A DNA stretch of 64,000 nucleotides from Pseudosporangium ferrugineum (lineage in GTDB: Bacteria; Actinomycetota; Actinomycetes; Mycobacteriales; Micromonosporaceae): the NCBI RefSeq assembly GCF_003002065.1, contig NZ_PVZG01000003.1, positions 124,001 to 188,000 on the forward strand, in the 5' to 3' direction. The notes under the pieces are model-generated. The model did no database searches, was not told the origin of the DNA, and saw only the letters and a list, made by a program, of their open reading frames with translations. Positions 54,091-63,501 of the stretch are shown here, in pieces. Every line of letters starts with the position of its first letter. The stretch's first letter is position 1. The translations under genes and the position numbers were made by a program.

Positions 54091-54981
54091 TCATGACTTC
54101 ACGGCGCCTTCCATGATTCCCCGCACGATCTGCCGCCCGCCGAGGACCAGCAGCACGAGCAGCGGAATCGTGGCCATGAAGGCGCCCGCCAGCACCCGCC
54201 GGTAGATGACGTAGTTGCCGCTGGCCAGGTCGGACAGGGCCACCATCGACGTCGGGAACTCGGTGCCGTTGAGGGTGATCAGCGGCCACTGGAACTCGTT
54301 CCAGGTCGCCACGAAGGTGAGCAGGCCGAGCACCGCCAGCGCCGGCCGGATCGCGGGCACGACGATGCTCCAGTAGATGCGCAGCGTCAGCGCACCGTCC
54401 ATCCGGGCCGACTCCACCAGCTCGTCCGGCACCGAGTTCAGGATGAACTGGCGCATGTAGAAGACGCCGAACGCGCTCACCAGGAACGGCGCGATGACCG
54501 CGAGCAGGGTGCCGTTCCAGCCGAGCTTGCCCATGAGGATGTAGAGCGCGACCACGCCGAGCTGGTTGGGCACGGTCAGGGTCAGGATCACCACGAACAT
54601 GAGCGGGTCGCGGCCCTTGAACCGCAGCTTGGCGAACGCGAACCCGGCCAGCGAACAGAAGAACAGCGTCGACACGGTCACCACGCTGGCCACGATGAAG
54701 CTGTTGATCAGCGAGGCGGTGAAGTAGACGTCCTGCATCGTGAAGACCTCACGCAGGTTCGTCAGCAGCTGGTTGCCCGGGACCACCGACGGCGGCGTCT
54801 GCGAGACGGCCTCGTCGGTGCTCGTGGCGATCACGAACATCCAGTAGAGCGGGAACGCCGACAGGGCGAGCACCGCGGTGAGGGCCAGGTACGTCGACCA
54901 GTTACCACGGGTGTCCTGCGGGGCGCGGCCGATCTCCCGGCGGCGCCGCTTGCCGGGCGGGGGTGCGGTCACGGTGGTCAT
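54091..54981 (-). CDS. Sugar ABC transporter permease (MalG type)
   Basis: The 296-residue inner-membrane protein has six transmembrane helices and the coupling motif ESARMDGALTLRIYWSIVVP (about 191-210), typical of carbohydrate importers of the CUT1 class. It starts at the ATG overlapping the stop of the other permease by 4 bases. Together the pair would import manno-oligosaccharides for the beta-mannosidase (inference from context). Confidence 0.94.
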   Translation of the reverse strand: MTTVTAPPPGKRRRREIGRAPQDTRGNWSTYLALTAVLALSAFPLYWMFVIATSTDEAVSQTPPSVVPGNQLLTNLREVFTMQDVYFTASLINSFIVASVVTVSTLFFCSLAGFAFAKLRFKGRDPLMFVVILTLTVPNQLGVVALYILMGKLGWNGTLLAVIAPFLVSAFGVFYMRQFILNSVPDELVESARMDGALTLRIYWSIVVPAIRPALAVLGLLTFVATWNEFQWPLITLNGTEFPTSMVALSDLASGNYVIYRRVLAGAFMATIPLLVLLVLGGRQIVRGIMEGAVKS

Positions 54982-55976
54982 CGCCGGCCTCCTCCGAGAC
55001 GGTTGGTGATGAAGGCGTTGAGGGCGGCGACGATCAGGATGATCAGGAAGAGGGCCCAGCTCATCGCGGCCGCGTACCCGAGGTTCAGGTCCTTCCAGCC
55101 GACCTTGTAGATCAGCTGCGCGATGGTCTGCCACTGGCCGTTCGAGCCGCCGGTGGCCGCCGCCGGGTTGGCCTCGAAGAGCATCGGCTCGTTGAAGAGC
55201 TGGAGCCCGCCGATGGTCGAGAGCACCACGGTGAAGATCACCACCGGTCGGATCATCGGTACGGTGATCCGCCACAACTGCCGCCACGGGCCGGCACCGT
55301 CGACCGCCGCCGCCTCGTAGACGTCCTTCGGGATGGCCTGCATCGCCGACAGGTAGAGCAGCGCGTTGTAGCCGATCCACTTCCAGTTGACCATCGTGGC
55401 GATGGCGATCCAGGAACTCCACTTGTACGCCCGCCAGTCCAGCGGGTCGCCGAGGTCGGTGAATCCGACCAGGGAGAGCAGCCAGTTGGCCATGCCGTTG
55501 TCGCGGGAGAAGAAGACCGCGAAGACCAGCGTCGAGGCGGCGATCGGGGTCACGTACGGCAGCAGCACCCCGACCCGCCACCAGGTGGTACCCCGCAGCT
55601 TGCGGTTGAGCAGGTTGGCCACCATCAGCGCGATCAGCAGCTGCGGCACGGTGGAGAGGATGAAGATGCCGAACGTGTTGCCGAGCGCGTTCCAGAAGTC
55701 CTCGTCGTGCAGCAGCCGCTCGAAGTTGTCGAAGCCGGCCCAGCCGTTGCGGTCCGGGTCGTCGAGGCGCCAGGTGCGCAGGGCGACGATCCCGTTGAAG
55801 ACGATCGGGAAGAGGCCGAAGATCGCGAAGAGGATGAAGAAGGGCGAAATGAAGACGTACGGGGTGCGCTTGGTGTCGAAACGGTAGAACCACAGCTTGT
55901 GCTTCGGCGGGGTGGCCGGCGGGTGCGGTTCACTGTCCTGCGGGACGACCGGCGGGGCTTTGTGGGTGAGGGACAC
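54978..55976 (-). CDS. Sugar ABC transporter permease (MalF type)
   Basis: The 332-residue permease has a Pro-rich cytoplasmic start, then six helices from about residue 40. The coupling region reads YEAAAVDGAGPWRQLWRITV (about 219-238). It starts with GTG at 55976 and follows the binding-protein gene by 62 bases. No ATPase gene is in this operon, so a shared MsiK-type ATPase encoded elsewhere is expected, as is usual for actinobacterial CUT1 systems. Confidence 0.94.
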   Translation of the reverse strand: MSLTHKAPPVVPQDSEPHPPATPPKHKLWFYRFDTKRTPYVFISPFFILFAIFGLFPIVFNGIVALRTWRLDDPDRNGWAGFDNFERLLHDEDFWNALGNTFGIFILSTVPQLLIALMVANLLNRKLRGTTWWRVGVLLPYVTPIAASTLVFAVFFSRDNGMANWLLSLVGFTDLGDPLDWRAYKWSSWIAIATMVNWKWIGYNALLYLSAMQAIPKDVYEAAAVDGAGPWRQLWRITVPMIRPVVIFTVVLSTIGGLQLFNEPMLFEANPAAATGGSNGQWQTIAQLIYKVGWKDLNLGYAAAMSWALFLIILIVAALNAFITNRLGGGRR

Positions 55977-56038
55977 GGCCCCTCCTTCCTCCTTGAGAAG
56001 GGGCGACCCGGCCGGGCCGCCCCTTCACGAACGTGGGA

Positions 56039-57322
56039 TCAGGAGTTGGCGGCCTTCGTGGCCTCCTTGACCGCCTCCGGCCAGGCGCTGTCCGGAGCGA
56101 GCGAGCCCTGCTGCACCCGCGTGATGACGTTCTCCACCGCGACCCGGGTGGGGCCGTTGCGCTTGCCCAGGTACTGCGGCTTCAGGTTCTCCGCGGTCGA
56201 GGCGAAGATCTGGCCGGTGGGCGCGTTGCTCATGAACTCCTTCTTGTAGTCCAGCACCGCCGGGTCCTTGTAGAGGGCCGGCTGCGAGGGCAGGTTGCCG
56301 ACGGTCTTGAAGACCTCGATCTGCTGCTGCGGCTGGATCATCCACTCGACGAACTTGTACGCCTCGTCCTGGTTCTTGCCCTGCTTGGGGATGGTCCACC
56401 AGGAGCCGCCCCAGTTGCCGCCGCCGCCGGGGATCGCGGCGATGTCCCACTTGCCCTTCTGGTCGGGCGCGGTGTCCTGGATGTGGCCGATCATCCACGC
56501 CGGGCAGGCGAGAACGGCGAACTGGTCCTTCTTGAAGCCCTGGTCCCAGTTCGGCTGGAAGCTGACCAGGTTCGCGGAGAGGCCCGCCTTGACCGCCTTC
56601 ATGCTGATCTCGAAGGCGACCTTGGGACCGGCCTCCATCTGGAGCTGGTCCTGCTCGTTGTAGAAGCCCTGCGGCTGCTGGGCCAGCACGGGGTTGAACA
56701 TGTTGGTGGCGGAGTCGACGAACTTCTTGCCGGTCTTGTCGACGTACTGCTTGCCGACGTTGATGAAGTCGTCCCAGGTGGGCCAGAGCTTCGAGACGGC
56801 GTCGCGCTCGGTGGGCAGGCCGGCCTTCTTGAACAGGTCGCTGCGGTAGCACATCGCCAGGCCGCCGACGTCGGTGCCGAGGCCGATCTGCTTGCCGTCG
56901 GCGGACTTCGACTGCTGCCACTTCCACGGCAGGTACTTCGACTCGTACGTGGCGGCGCCCTTGTCGAGCAGGTTGACGAACTTGTCGGCCTGACCGCGGA
57001 ACTGGACCATGAAGCCCTCGTCGACCGCGGAGATGTCCGGGGCGCCGCTGCCGGCCACCAGCTTCTTCTGCAGGTCCTCGTGCTGGGCGTTGTACTCGCC
57101 CGAGTTCAGCACGATCTTGACGTTCGGGTGCTCCTTCTCGTACGCGGCCTTGAGCGCGTCCAGGCCCATGTCACCCCAGAAGTTGACCTTCAGCGTGACC
57201 TGCCCGTCGGCGGCCTTGTCGCCGCCGCCTTCGAGGCTCTGGCCGCTACAGGCCGAGATCGCCAGCGTGCCGGCGAGGCCCGCGGCGATCAGCGCCGCAC
57301 CTCGCATGCCGAACCGTGACAT
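56039..57322 (-). CDS. Sugar ABC transporter substrate-binding lipoprotein
   Basis: The 427-residue protein starts with a lipoprotein signal, with the lipobox ISAC and Cys25, and is otherwise a CUT1-type sugar-binding protein (family 1). The ATG at 57322 follows GAGGAG, and the operon promoter lies about 95 bases upstream. It is the first of four genes ending with the beta-mannosidase. The likely ligand is a beta-mannoside oligosaccharide (inference). Confidence 0.93.
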   Translation of the reverse strand: MSRFGMRGAALIAAGLAGTLAISACSGQSLEGGGDKAADGQVTLKVNFWGDMGLDALKAAYEKEHPNVKIVLNSGEYNAQHEDLQKKLVAGSGAPDISAVDEGFMVQFRGQADKFVNLLDKGAATYESKYLPWKWQQSKSADGKQIGLGTDVGGLAMCYRSDLFKKAGLPTERDAVSKLWPTWDDFINVGKQYVDKTGKKFVDSATNMFNPVLAQQPQGFYNEQDQLQMEAGPKVAFEISMKAVKAGLSANLVSFQPNWDQGFKKDQFAVLACPAWMIGHIQDTAPDQKGKWDIAAIPGGGGNWGGSWWTIPKQGKNQDEAYKFVEWMIQPQQQIEVFKTVGNLPSQPALYKDPAVLDYKKEFMSNAPTGQIFASTAENLKPQYLGKRNGPTRVAVENVITRVQQGSLAPDSAWPEAVKEATKAANS

Positions 57323-57417
57323 TGCTCCTCCTCAAGATCGAACCCAGGGCACAGCGAGGGACTCCACCGCCCCGAAGAAAGTGCGAGAGAGATTTACTGA
57401 ACCGGATAAGTGACGTG

Positions 57418-57446
57418 ACCGTATGCCGCGTCACATCGACTGTCAA
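57418..57446 (-). promoter_or_regulatory. Promoter of the mannoside transport operon
   Basis: On the minus strand TTGACA (57441-57446) and TACGGT (57418-57423) are separated by 17 bases, a good housekeeping promoter. The start site would be near 57411, giving a leader of about 90 bases. Downstream of it, and again at 57459, 57481 and 57556, are copies of a motif like AACCG(G)AT. One of these is part of the inverted repeat ACCGAT-N6-ATCGGT at 57558-57575, which may bind a regulator. Confidence 0.7.
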
Positions 57447-57608
57447 TAGCGTGTTACAACCGGATGTCGATCACCGCATTGAACCGATGTAAGCGACCGT
57501 AAAGCGCCCTATTACGGACAGGGACTGTCGCACTCTGCGTGTGTGCTGTAACACTTAACCGATCAAGCTATCGGTGCCCGCCACGGCGATCCCGGGGCGA
57601 GGTAGCGT

Positions 57609-57619
57609 GAGAGCGCTCC
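57609..57619. promoter_or_regulatory. LacI-type operator-like site before the lacI-family gene
   Basis: GAGAGCGCTCC contains the 8-base palindrome GAGCGCTC (57611-57618), about 145 bases before the GTG of the LacI regulator. It shares ten bases with the perfect palindrome at 25422-25433. It may be an autoregulatory site. The 57323-57761 interval holds no gene. Confidence 0.5.
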
Positions 57620-57761
57620 ACCAGCGGTTTCGCCGCGGAGGCGGACCCGCTTACGGTTCACTTTCCCGGGAGCTGTTCACTTCTCGAGAGCTCGACGATT
57701 ACCGCGCCCCGGCGCGTTCATGGAGGTCCGCGCCAGACGCGGCACAGGGAAGGCGAGGCGA

Positions 57762-58781
57762 GTGAAGCGGCCCACGATCGCCGACATCGCGCGGCGGGCG
57801 GGTGTGTCCAAAGGGGCAGTGTCCTATGCCCTCAATGGCCAGCCCGGCGTCTCCGAGGCGACCCGCCAGCGCATCGTCGCGATCGCGCAGGAGATCGGCT
57901 TCAACCCGAACAGCGCCGCCCGCGCCCTGTCCGGGGCGAGCGCCCGGGCCGTCGGCCTGACCCTGTGCCGCCCCGCCCGCATCCTCAGCATCGAACCGTT
58001 CTTCATGGGCCTGATCAGCGGGTTCGAGCAGGAACTGGCGGCCCGCTCGTACGCGCTCACCCTCCAGGTCGTGGCCACGCCCGAGAACGAGACCGAGGTG
58101 TACCGCCGCTGGTGGGGCGAGCGCCGCGTGGACGGCGTCTTCGTCACGGACCTCCGCGAGAACGACATCCGCATCCCCGTCCTGAACGAGCTGCAGCTAC
58201 CGGCGGTGGTGATCGGCGGGCCCGGCGACACGGGCCGGCTGACCCAGCTCTGGTCGGACGACGCGGGCGCCATCACCGAGGCGGTCCGCTACCTGATGGC
58301 GCTCGGGCACCGCCGGATCGCCCGGGTGGGCGGCCTGCCGGACCTTCTGCACACGCGTACGCGTACGAAAGCCTTCACCGAGGTCTGCGCGTCCCTCGGC
58401 CTGAGCGAGGCGGTGACCGTCCCCTCGGACTACACCGGCGAGGAGGGCGGGCGCGCCACCCGCCGGCTCCTGATCAACGCGGAACGCCCGACGGCGATCA
58501 TCTACGACAACGACGTGATGGCCGTGGCGGGCCTGTCGGTGGCCCAGGAGATGGGCCTGTCGGTGCCGGGCGACCTGTCGATCGTGGCCTGGGACGACTC
58601 CCCGCTGTGCTCCCTGGTCCACCCGCCCCTGACGGCCCTGAGCAGGGACATCGCGGCGTACGGCGCCCACGCGGCCCGCCAGCTCCTGGCCGCGATCGCC
58701 GGCGAGCCGGTCAAGGACGTCGAGGAAGGCACCGCCCACCTGACGCCGCGAGGCAGCACCGCCCCGCCCCGCGACTCCTGA
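57762..58781 (+). CDS. LacI family transcriptional regulator
   Basis: The 339-residue repressor has the LacI helix-turn-helix (PTIADIARRAGVSKGAVSYA, about 4-23) and the hinge helix (NPNSAARALSG, about 47-57). A sugar-binding domain follows. The GTG at 57762 gives the standard short N-terminus; an ATG 14 codons upstream would add an unusual basic extension. It is divergent from the sugar importer and beta-mannosidase operon and should respond to a mannoside inducer. The palindromes at 57609 and 25422 are candidate operators. Confidence 0.93.
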   Translation: MKRPTIADIARRAGVSKGAVSYALNGQPGVSEATRQRIVAIAQEIGFNPNSAARALSGASARAVGLTLCRPARILSIEPFFMGLISGFEQELAARSYALTLQVVATPENETEVYRRWWGERRVDGVFVTDLRENDIRIPVLNELQLPAVVIGGPGDTGRLTQLWSDDAGAITEAVRYLMALGHRRIARVGGLPDLLHTRTRTKAFTEVCASLGLSEAVTVPSDYTGEEGGRATRRLLINAERPTAIIYDNDVMAVAGLSVAQEMGLSVPGDLSIVAWDDSPLCSLVHPPLTALSRDIAAYGAHAARQLLAAIAGEPVKDVEEGTAHLTPRGSTAPPRDS

Positions 58782-58877
58782 CGCCCGCCCACCCGCCGAC
58801 CGCCCATCGACCGCCCGCCGACCGCTCGTGGGCCGCCCACCGGCCGGCCGCGTCGCTCATCAAACCCGTCTCGCTGA

Positions 58878-59477
58878 TCAGGTTGGGCCGGCCAGCCAGC
58901 CGCGGAGGATGGTGGCGAGGGCCTGCTCGCCGAGCCGTTCCGCCCGCTCGGCCCCGATGACCCCGAGCTGGCCCAGCGAGGCGATGCCGTACAGCGCCCC
59001 CCAGACGATCTCGCCGGCCTCGACGGGGTCGGCCAGGACGACGCCATGCGCGTCCGCCCAGGTGGTGATCAGCTCGAGCAGCAGGTCGACGGTCGGCTTC
59101 GTGACCCGCTGCCGCTCGTCCGCGGCGATCACGATCCCGTTGTTCATGACCGCGAAGAGGTGCGGGTGCTCGGCGGCGAACCGCATGTACCCGCGGGCGA
59201 CCCCGAGGAAGCGCCGGTCGACATCGCGTTCCTCGCCGGCGATCCGTTTGGCCTCGGCCAGCATCAGCTCGTAGCCGTGCGCGATCAGCTCCACGATCAG
59301 CGCGTCCTTGCTCGCGAAGTACTGGTAGACGATCGGCGCCGTGTACTCCACGTCCGCCGCGATCCGCCGGATCGTCAGCGCCGCGGCGCCCTCGGCCTCG
59401 AGGACGGTCAGCGCCGCCTCCACGATCCGCTCCCGCGTGCTCGCCCGCTCCCGGGCCCGTCGTGTGCTGCTCGGCAT
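58878..59477 (-). CDS. TetR family transcriptional regulator
   Basis: The 199-residue protein has an N-terminal helix-turn-helix (about 15-62, TIRRIAADVEYTAPIVYQYF). A C-terminal domain of about 130 residues follows. It is divergent from an NAD-dependent epimerase gene. The gap has a 31-base inverted repeat directly downstream of a promoter, which identifies the epimerase as its likely target. The 96 bases downstream towards the LacI gene show no gene. Confidence 0.92.
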   Translation of the reverse strand: MPSSTRRARERASTRERIVEAALTVLEAEGAAALTIRRIAADVEYTAPIVYQYFASKDALIVELIAHGYELMLAEAKRIAGEERDVDRRFLGVARGYMRFAAEHPHLFAVMNNGIVIAADERQRVTKPTVDLLLELITTWADAHGVVLADPVEAGEIVWGALYGIASLGQLGVIGAERAERLGEQALATILRGWLAGPT

Positions 59478-59525
59478 GTCCCGTCACTCCGCCTCGGTGG
59501 TTCCCCGCACAGTAGCCGCCGCCGC

Positions 59526-59585
59526 TTGACAGTACCGGCGAGGCCGACCTAGCTTTAACGGTGTTAGTAATCCTAACGCCGTTAA
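59526..59585 (+). promoter_or_regulatory. Promoter and TetR operator of the epimerase gene
   Basis: TTGACA (59526-59531) and TAGCTT (59550-59555) are 18 bases apart. Immediately after comes TTAACGGTGTTAG-TAATC-CTAACGCCGTTAA (59555-59585), an inverted repeat with 13-base arms and one mismatch. A TetR dimer bound here would cover the start site. Confidence 0.8.
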
Positions 59586-59681
59586 ATGCGAAGGCAGGCC
59601 CCGAGCTCGCCCCCACTCCCGGCCGGGCTCGCCACCGCGCGAGCCGTCGTAGGTCTGCGCTATCTCGAAAGGAGAACTGTC

Positions 59682-60617
59682 ATGGCTCAACACGTCATCA
59701 TCGGGTCCGGTTCCATCGGCACGAACGTCGCGCGGTCGCTCGCCGGCCGCGGCGAGAGCGTCCTCATCGTCACGCGCCGCGGTTCGGGCCCCGAGCACCC
59801 CCTGATCGAAAGGGTCGCCGCGGACGCCGCGGACCCGGCCCGCCTCACCGAGCTGTCCCGCGGCGCGCGCGTGATCTACCACTGCGCGAATCCGCCCTCC
59901 TACACGTCGTGGGAGCGCGACCTACCACCCCTGCAAACCGCGGCGATCACCGCCGCGAAGGCCAACGACGCGGTCCTCGCGCTCACCGGAAGCCTTTACG
60001 CGTACGGCGAGCAGCCCGGCGGCAGAATGAACGAGCACACCCCGCTGGCCGCCACCGGACGCAAGGGCCGTCTCCGCAAGCGGCTGTGGGAGCAGGCCCG
60101 CACCGCCGGCATCCGTACGGTGGAGGTCCGCGGCTCGGACTACATCGGCGGCAACGCGGTGAGCCTGTACCGACTGATCATCGCGCCCGCCATGGAGAAG
60201 GGCCGTCCGGCCGTCATCCCCGCGGACCTCGATGTGCCGCACACCTTCACCTACAACGGCGACATGGTGAAGGCCCTGGTCACCCTCGCCGAGGACGAAC
60301 GCGCGTGGGGCCGCGGCTGGCACGTGCCGTCCCCACCGGCGGTGACCATCCGCGAACTCGCCCGCCGCTACGCCGCCGCGGCGGGCGTGCCCCCGGTCCG
60401 GCTGATCCAGGTGCCCCGCCTCGTCCTCAGCGTGGCCGGGGTGTTCGTGCCGATGGCCCGGGAAATGGCGGAGATGGCCTACCAGAACTACGCGCCGTTC
60501 CTCATGGACGCAACGGAAACCGCCCGCACCTTCGGCCTGACCGCAACGGACCTCGACACCGCCATCCGCGAGCAGGTCACCACGCCACCGACCGAAATCG
60601 CCACCCCCACCAGGTAA
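59682..60617 (+). CDS. NAD-dependent epimerase/dehydratase family protein
   Basis: The 311-residue extended-SDR-like protein binds NAD(P) with GSGSIG (8-13). It continues with GSLYAYGEQPGG, where the catalytic Tyr is expected; a clear YxxxK pair is not obvious. The segment VRGSDYIGG and the PHTFTYNGDMVKAL block fit atypical members that act on flavonoid-like or sugar-nucleotide substrates. The ATG at 59682 follows AAGGAG. It is controlled by the TetR operator upstream. The actual substrate is unknown. Confidence 0.85.
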   Translation: MAQHVIIGSGSIGTNVARSLAGRGESVLIVTRRGSGPEHPLIERVAADAADPARLTELSRGARVIYHCANPPSYTSWERDLPPLQTAAITAAKANDAVLALTGSLYAYGEQPGGRMNEHTPLAATGRKGRLRKRLWEQARTAGIRTVEVRGSDYIGGNAVSLYRLIIAPAMEKGRPAVIPADLDVPHTFTYNGDMVKALVTLAEDERAWGRGWHVPSPPAVTIRELARRYAAAAGVPPVRLIQVPRLVLSVAGVFVPMAREMAEMAYQNYAPFLMDATETARTFGLTATDLDTAIREQVTTPPTEIATPTR

Positions 60618-60671
60618 CGCCCAGCCGGCGACCGCCAGGTAACGCCCAGCCGGCGACCGCCAGGCAAAGCC
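60611..60671. repeat. Tandem 25-base repeats at the epimerase 3' end
   Basis: Two exact copies of a 25-base unit (CAGGTAACGCCC then AGCCGGCGACCGC) lie at 60611-60635 and 60636-60660, with a partial third from 60661. The first copy contains the epimerase stop codon. The following sequence to 60879 is a run of CAGCCCAGC and GGGCAGC-like words without a gene. Confidence 0.75.
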
Positions 60672-60879
60672 AAGGCTCAGCCGAGCCCACCCTCAGCCGA
60701 ACCACCGACCAGCAGCCCAGCAACCAGCAGCCCAGCGGGCAGCGGGCCAGCGGGCAGCTGCGCGCCAGCAGCGGGTCAGCCCGGCGGCCGCTTCCTCAGG
60801 CCGAGCGGCGCCTCCTCCGGCCGTGGTGGCTCGGGCCCGGTGCCTGCGTCTGCTCGGCCACCGCGCCCGTACCGGAAAA

Positions 60880-63501
60880 TCATCCTCGGTTGCTGTCCAG
60901 GTAGGCCTCCATGCGTTCGGCCGGGGCCGGGCGGCCGAGGGCGAAGCCCTGGCCGTAGTGGCATCCCGCCTGGCGGGCGCGGTCGATCTGGTCGTCGGAT
61001 TCGAGGCCCTTGGCGACGATTTCCAGGCCGAGCCGGCGGCCGAGGCTGACCACCACGTCGAGGACCGCCGGCGTGGTGCCCTGTTCGGCGGGCTGGTTGA
61101 TCAGGGACTGGTCGAGTTTGAGCAGGTCGACGGGGAGGCGGCGGAGGTGGGCGAGCGATGCCTGGCCGGCGCCGAAGTCGTCGAGGGCCGCGCGGACGCC
61201 GCGTTTGCGCAGGCCGGAGAGAGCGGCCACGATCGCCGGCACGTCCTCCGCCACCCAGGTTTCCTGGACGTCGACGACCAGGCGTTCCGGCTCGATACCG
61301 TGCCGCTGCAGGATTTCCGCGACGCGTTCGGGGAAGCGGGCGGTGAGGAGTTCGCGCGGGGCGACGTTGACCGAGAGCCAGAAGTCGCTGCCGCCGGAGG
61401 TCCAGCCGGCGAGGCGGCGGCACGCCTCTTCCAGCACCCATTCGTCGAGTTCGGCGGCGCAGCCGACCGCCCGCGCGATCGGGAGCAGCTCCGCCGGCAG
61501 GATCGTGCCGAGTTTCGGGTGGCGCCAGCGCAGCAGCGCCTCGACGCCGACCGGCTGGGCGTCGCGGAGCGAGACCACCGGCTGGAAGACGATATCGAGT
61601 TCGCCGCGGTCGGCCGCGCCGAGCAGCTCGCGTTCGAGGTCCATCCGGCGGTGCAACTGGATCTCGACGTCGGTGTCGTACCACTCGACGCGGTCGCGGC
61701 CGAGCTGGCGGGCGCGGCTGCGGGCCAGGTCGGCGTGGCGCAGGACCTCCTCGGAGTCCTGGCCGCCGGAGAGTTCGGCGAGGCCGACGCTGGTGTGCAG
61801 TTCGACGATCATGCCGGGCAGCTCGTACGGCTCCATCACCGCCGTGACGATGCGGGTGGCCAGCGCGTACGCCAGCACCGCCCCGTCCGGCGTGAGCACC
61901 CCGAACTCGTCGCCGCCCAGCCGCGCCGCCACGTCGTCCTCGCCGAGCAGGCTGCGGATGCGGCGGCCGACCTCGATCAGCACCGCGTCGCCCGTCTCCC
62001 GCCCCCGGCTGTCGTTGATCTCGGCGAGCCCGTGCAGGTCGATGACGAGCAGGGTGCCCTGCTGGCCGGGGCGGCGCCGGAACTCGAGGAGGTCGCGCAT
62101 CAGCGAGCGGCGGTTGGCCAGCCCGGTGAGCTGGTCGGTGTACGACAGCCGGTGCAGGGTGCGCTCGAGGTGCCGGCGTTCGCCGACGTCGCGGACGTGC
62201 ACCACCAGCGCGGCGACCTCGGGAACCGAACGCTGGTCGGCCACGGTGGACTCGGTGTCGCGCCAGATGCCGTGGCCGTCGCGGAGCCGGGCGTTGATCA
62301 GCGCGGGCGGCCCGTCGGCGTGCTCGCCCGCCAGCAGCGCTTCGATGCCGTCCCGGGCCCCGGCCACGTCGTCGGGGTGGATCAGTTCGAGGAACGTACG
62401 GCCGACGACCTGCGCGTCCTCGAGCCCGAAGAGGCGGGTGGCGGCCGGTGACTGCCAGCGGATGGTGAGCCGGTCGTCGAGCACGAGGGTGAGGTCGGTG
62501 GCGCCGGCGACCAGCGAGCGGAAATGCGCTTCCTTGACCCGCAATTGGGCGGTGTAGCGGCGGATGTCGCTGACCACGAGCAGCTCACGCATCGTCAGCA
62601 CGGCCACCATCGTGACGCCGAGCACGATGGCGGTGGTGCTGAAGGTGCCCACCACGATGAGGTGGATGATGGCCGCCACCACGCCGACGCCGGCCGGCAC
62701 CGCGAGCAGCGGGTAGCTGGAGAGGTAGTGGTCCGCTTCCTTGGGTTCGAGGTGTTCCGGCAGGTTGCGCCGCGAGCCGCCGTCCGCCGCCAGGGTGAGT
62801 CCGGCCGCGATGACCAGGCCGAGCAGCGGGACGAGCCGGCCGCCGACGTGCGAGAGCTGGAGATTGACCACCGCGCAGAGGGCGATCAGCACGGCCGTCA
62901 CGCCGAAGCCGCAGCGCAGCGCGGCGGGCCGGTGCAGCCGGGCGCGGAGCACGATGACGGTCACGATGGAGATGCCGGCGGCGGCCAGCAGCGTGCTCGC
63001 CAGGCCCGCCCACGGGGTGCGGTGCATCGGGGTCATCAGGTACGCCGCGAAGCCGAGGCTGATGCCGAGCCCGAGCCCGTCGAAGGCGCGCCGCAGCCGG
63101 ACCGCGACGGTGGCCGCCGCGCCGGGCAGGAGCATGGTGCCGAGCACGCAGAACGCGCCCGTGGCACCGACGCCGCCCGCCGCGAGCAGGTCGGCCGCGG
63201 TGCCGTCCAGCAGCAACACGCCGCAGGTCAGGCCGGTCAGCAGCGCCGCGACACCGAGAAGGCCGGCGCCGCGGCAGGCGGCGAAGGCTCCTTCGTCGTG
63301 GTGGATGGCGAGGGCGGTCTGCCACAGGACGGCGGTGGCGAAGAGCGCGACCACGCCGACACCGGCGGCCAGGGCGGGAACGGCAGGCACGAGCCCGGCC
63401 ACCCCGGCGGCCAGCACGAGCGCACCGGCCATCGGGATGAGCAGGAATGTCACCCGGGTGCCGACCCGGGTGGCGGGGCGTGCGGGGGGCGGCACAGCCA
63501 C
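60880..63501 (-). CDS. Membrane PAS-GGDEF-EAL protein with altered catalytic residues
   Basis: The 873-residue protein has about nine transmembrane helices in residues 15-310. A PAS domain (about 322-440), GGDEF (about 450-605) and EAL (about 625-865) follow. GGDEF is intact (529-533), but the inhibitory RxxD reads GEDD (520-523) and the usual DLDxFK reads DLHGLA. In the EAL part Glu654, Asn712, Asp774-Asp775 and Lys795 are kept. The first Glu of the ExxE motif is Asp744, and the late catalytic Glu is Lys831 (AKGLE). Phosphodiesterase activity is therefore doubtful. The membrane part and layout resemble the protein at 44698-47076. GTG at 63501 is the chosen start. Confidence 0.9.
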   Translation of the reverse strand: MAVPPPARPATRVGTRVTFLLIPMAGALVLAAGVAGLVPAVPALAAGVGVVALFATAVLWQTALAIHHDEGAFAACRGAGLLGVAALLTGLTCGVLLLDGTAADLLAAGGVGATGAFCVLGTMLLPGAAATVAVRLRRAFDGLGLGISLGFAAYLMTPMHRTPWAGLASTLLAAAGISIVTVIVLRARLHRPAALRCGFGVTAVLIALCAVVNLQLSHVGGRLVPLLGLVIAAGLTLAADGGSRRNLPEHLEPKEADHYLSSYPLLAVPAGVGVVAAIIHLIVVGTFSTTAIVLGVTMVAVLTMRELLVVSDIRRYTAQLRVKEAHFRSLVAGATDLTLVLDDRLTIRWQSPAATRLFGLEDAQVVGRTFLELIHPDDVAGARDGIEALLAGEHADGPPALINARLRDGHGIWRDTESTVADQRSVPEVAALVVHVRDVGERRHLERTLHRLSYTDQLTGLANRRSLMRDLLEFRRRPGQQGTLLVIDLHGLAEINDSRGRETGDAVLIEVGRRIRSLLGEDDVAARLGGDEFGVLTPDGAVLAYALATRIVTAVMEPYELPGMIVELHTSVGLAELSGGQDSEEVLRHADLARSRARQLGRDRVEWYDTDVEIQLHRRMDLERELLGAADRGELDIVFQPVVSLRDAQPVGVEALLRWRHPKLGTILPAELLPIARAVGCAAELDEWVLEEACRRLAGWTSGGSDFWLSVNVAPRELLTARFPERVAEILQRHGIEPERLVVDVQETWVAEDVPAIVAALSGLRKRGVRAALDDFGAGQASLAHLRRLPVDLLKLDQSLINQPAEQGTTPAVLDVVVSLGRRLGLEIVAKGLESDDQIDRARQAGCHYGQGFALGRPAPAERMEAYLDSNRG

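Noticed and set aside
60823..62451. 542-residue open frame on the plus strand
   Set aside because: It is antisense to the PAS-GGDEF-EAL gene; its composition is biased and no motif is present.
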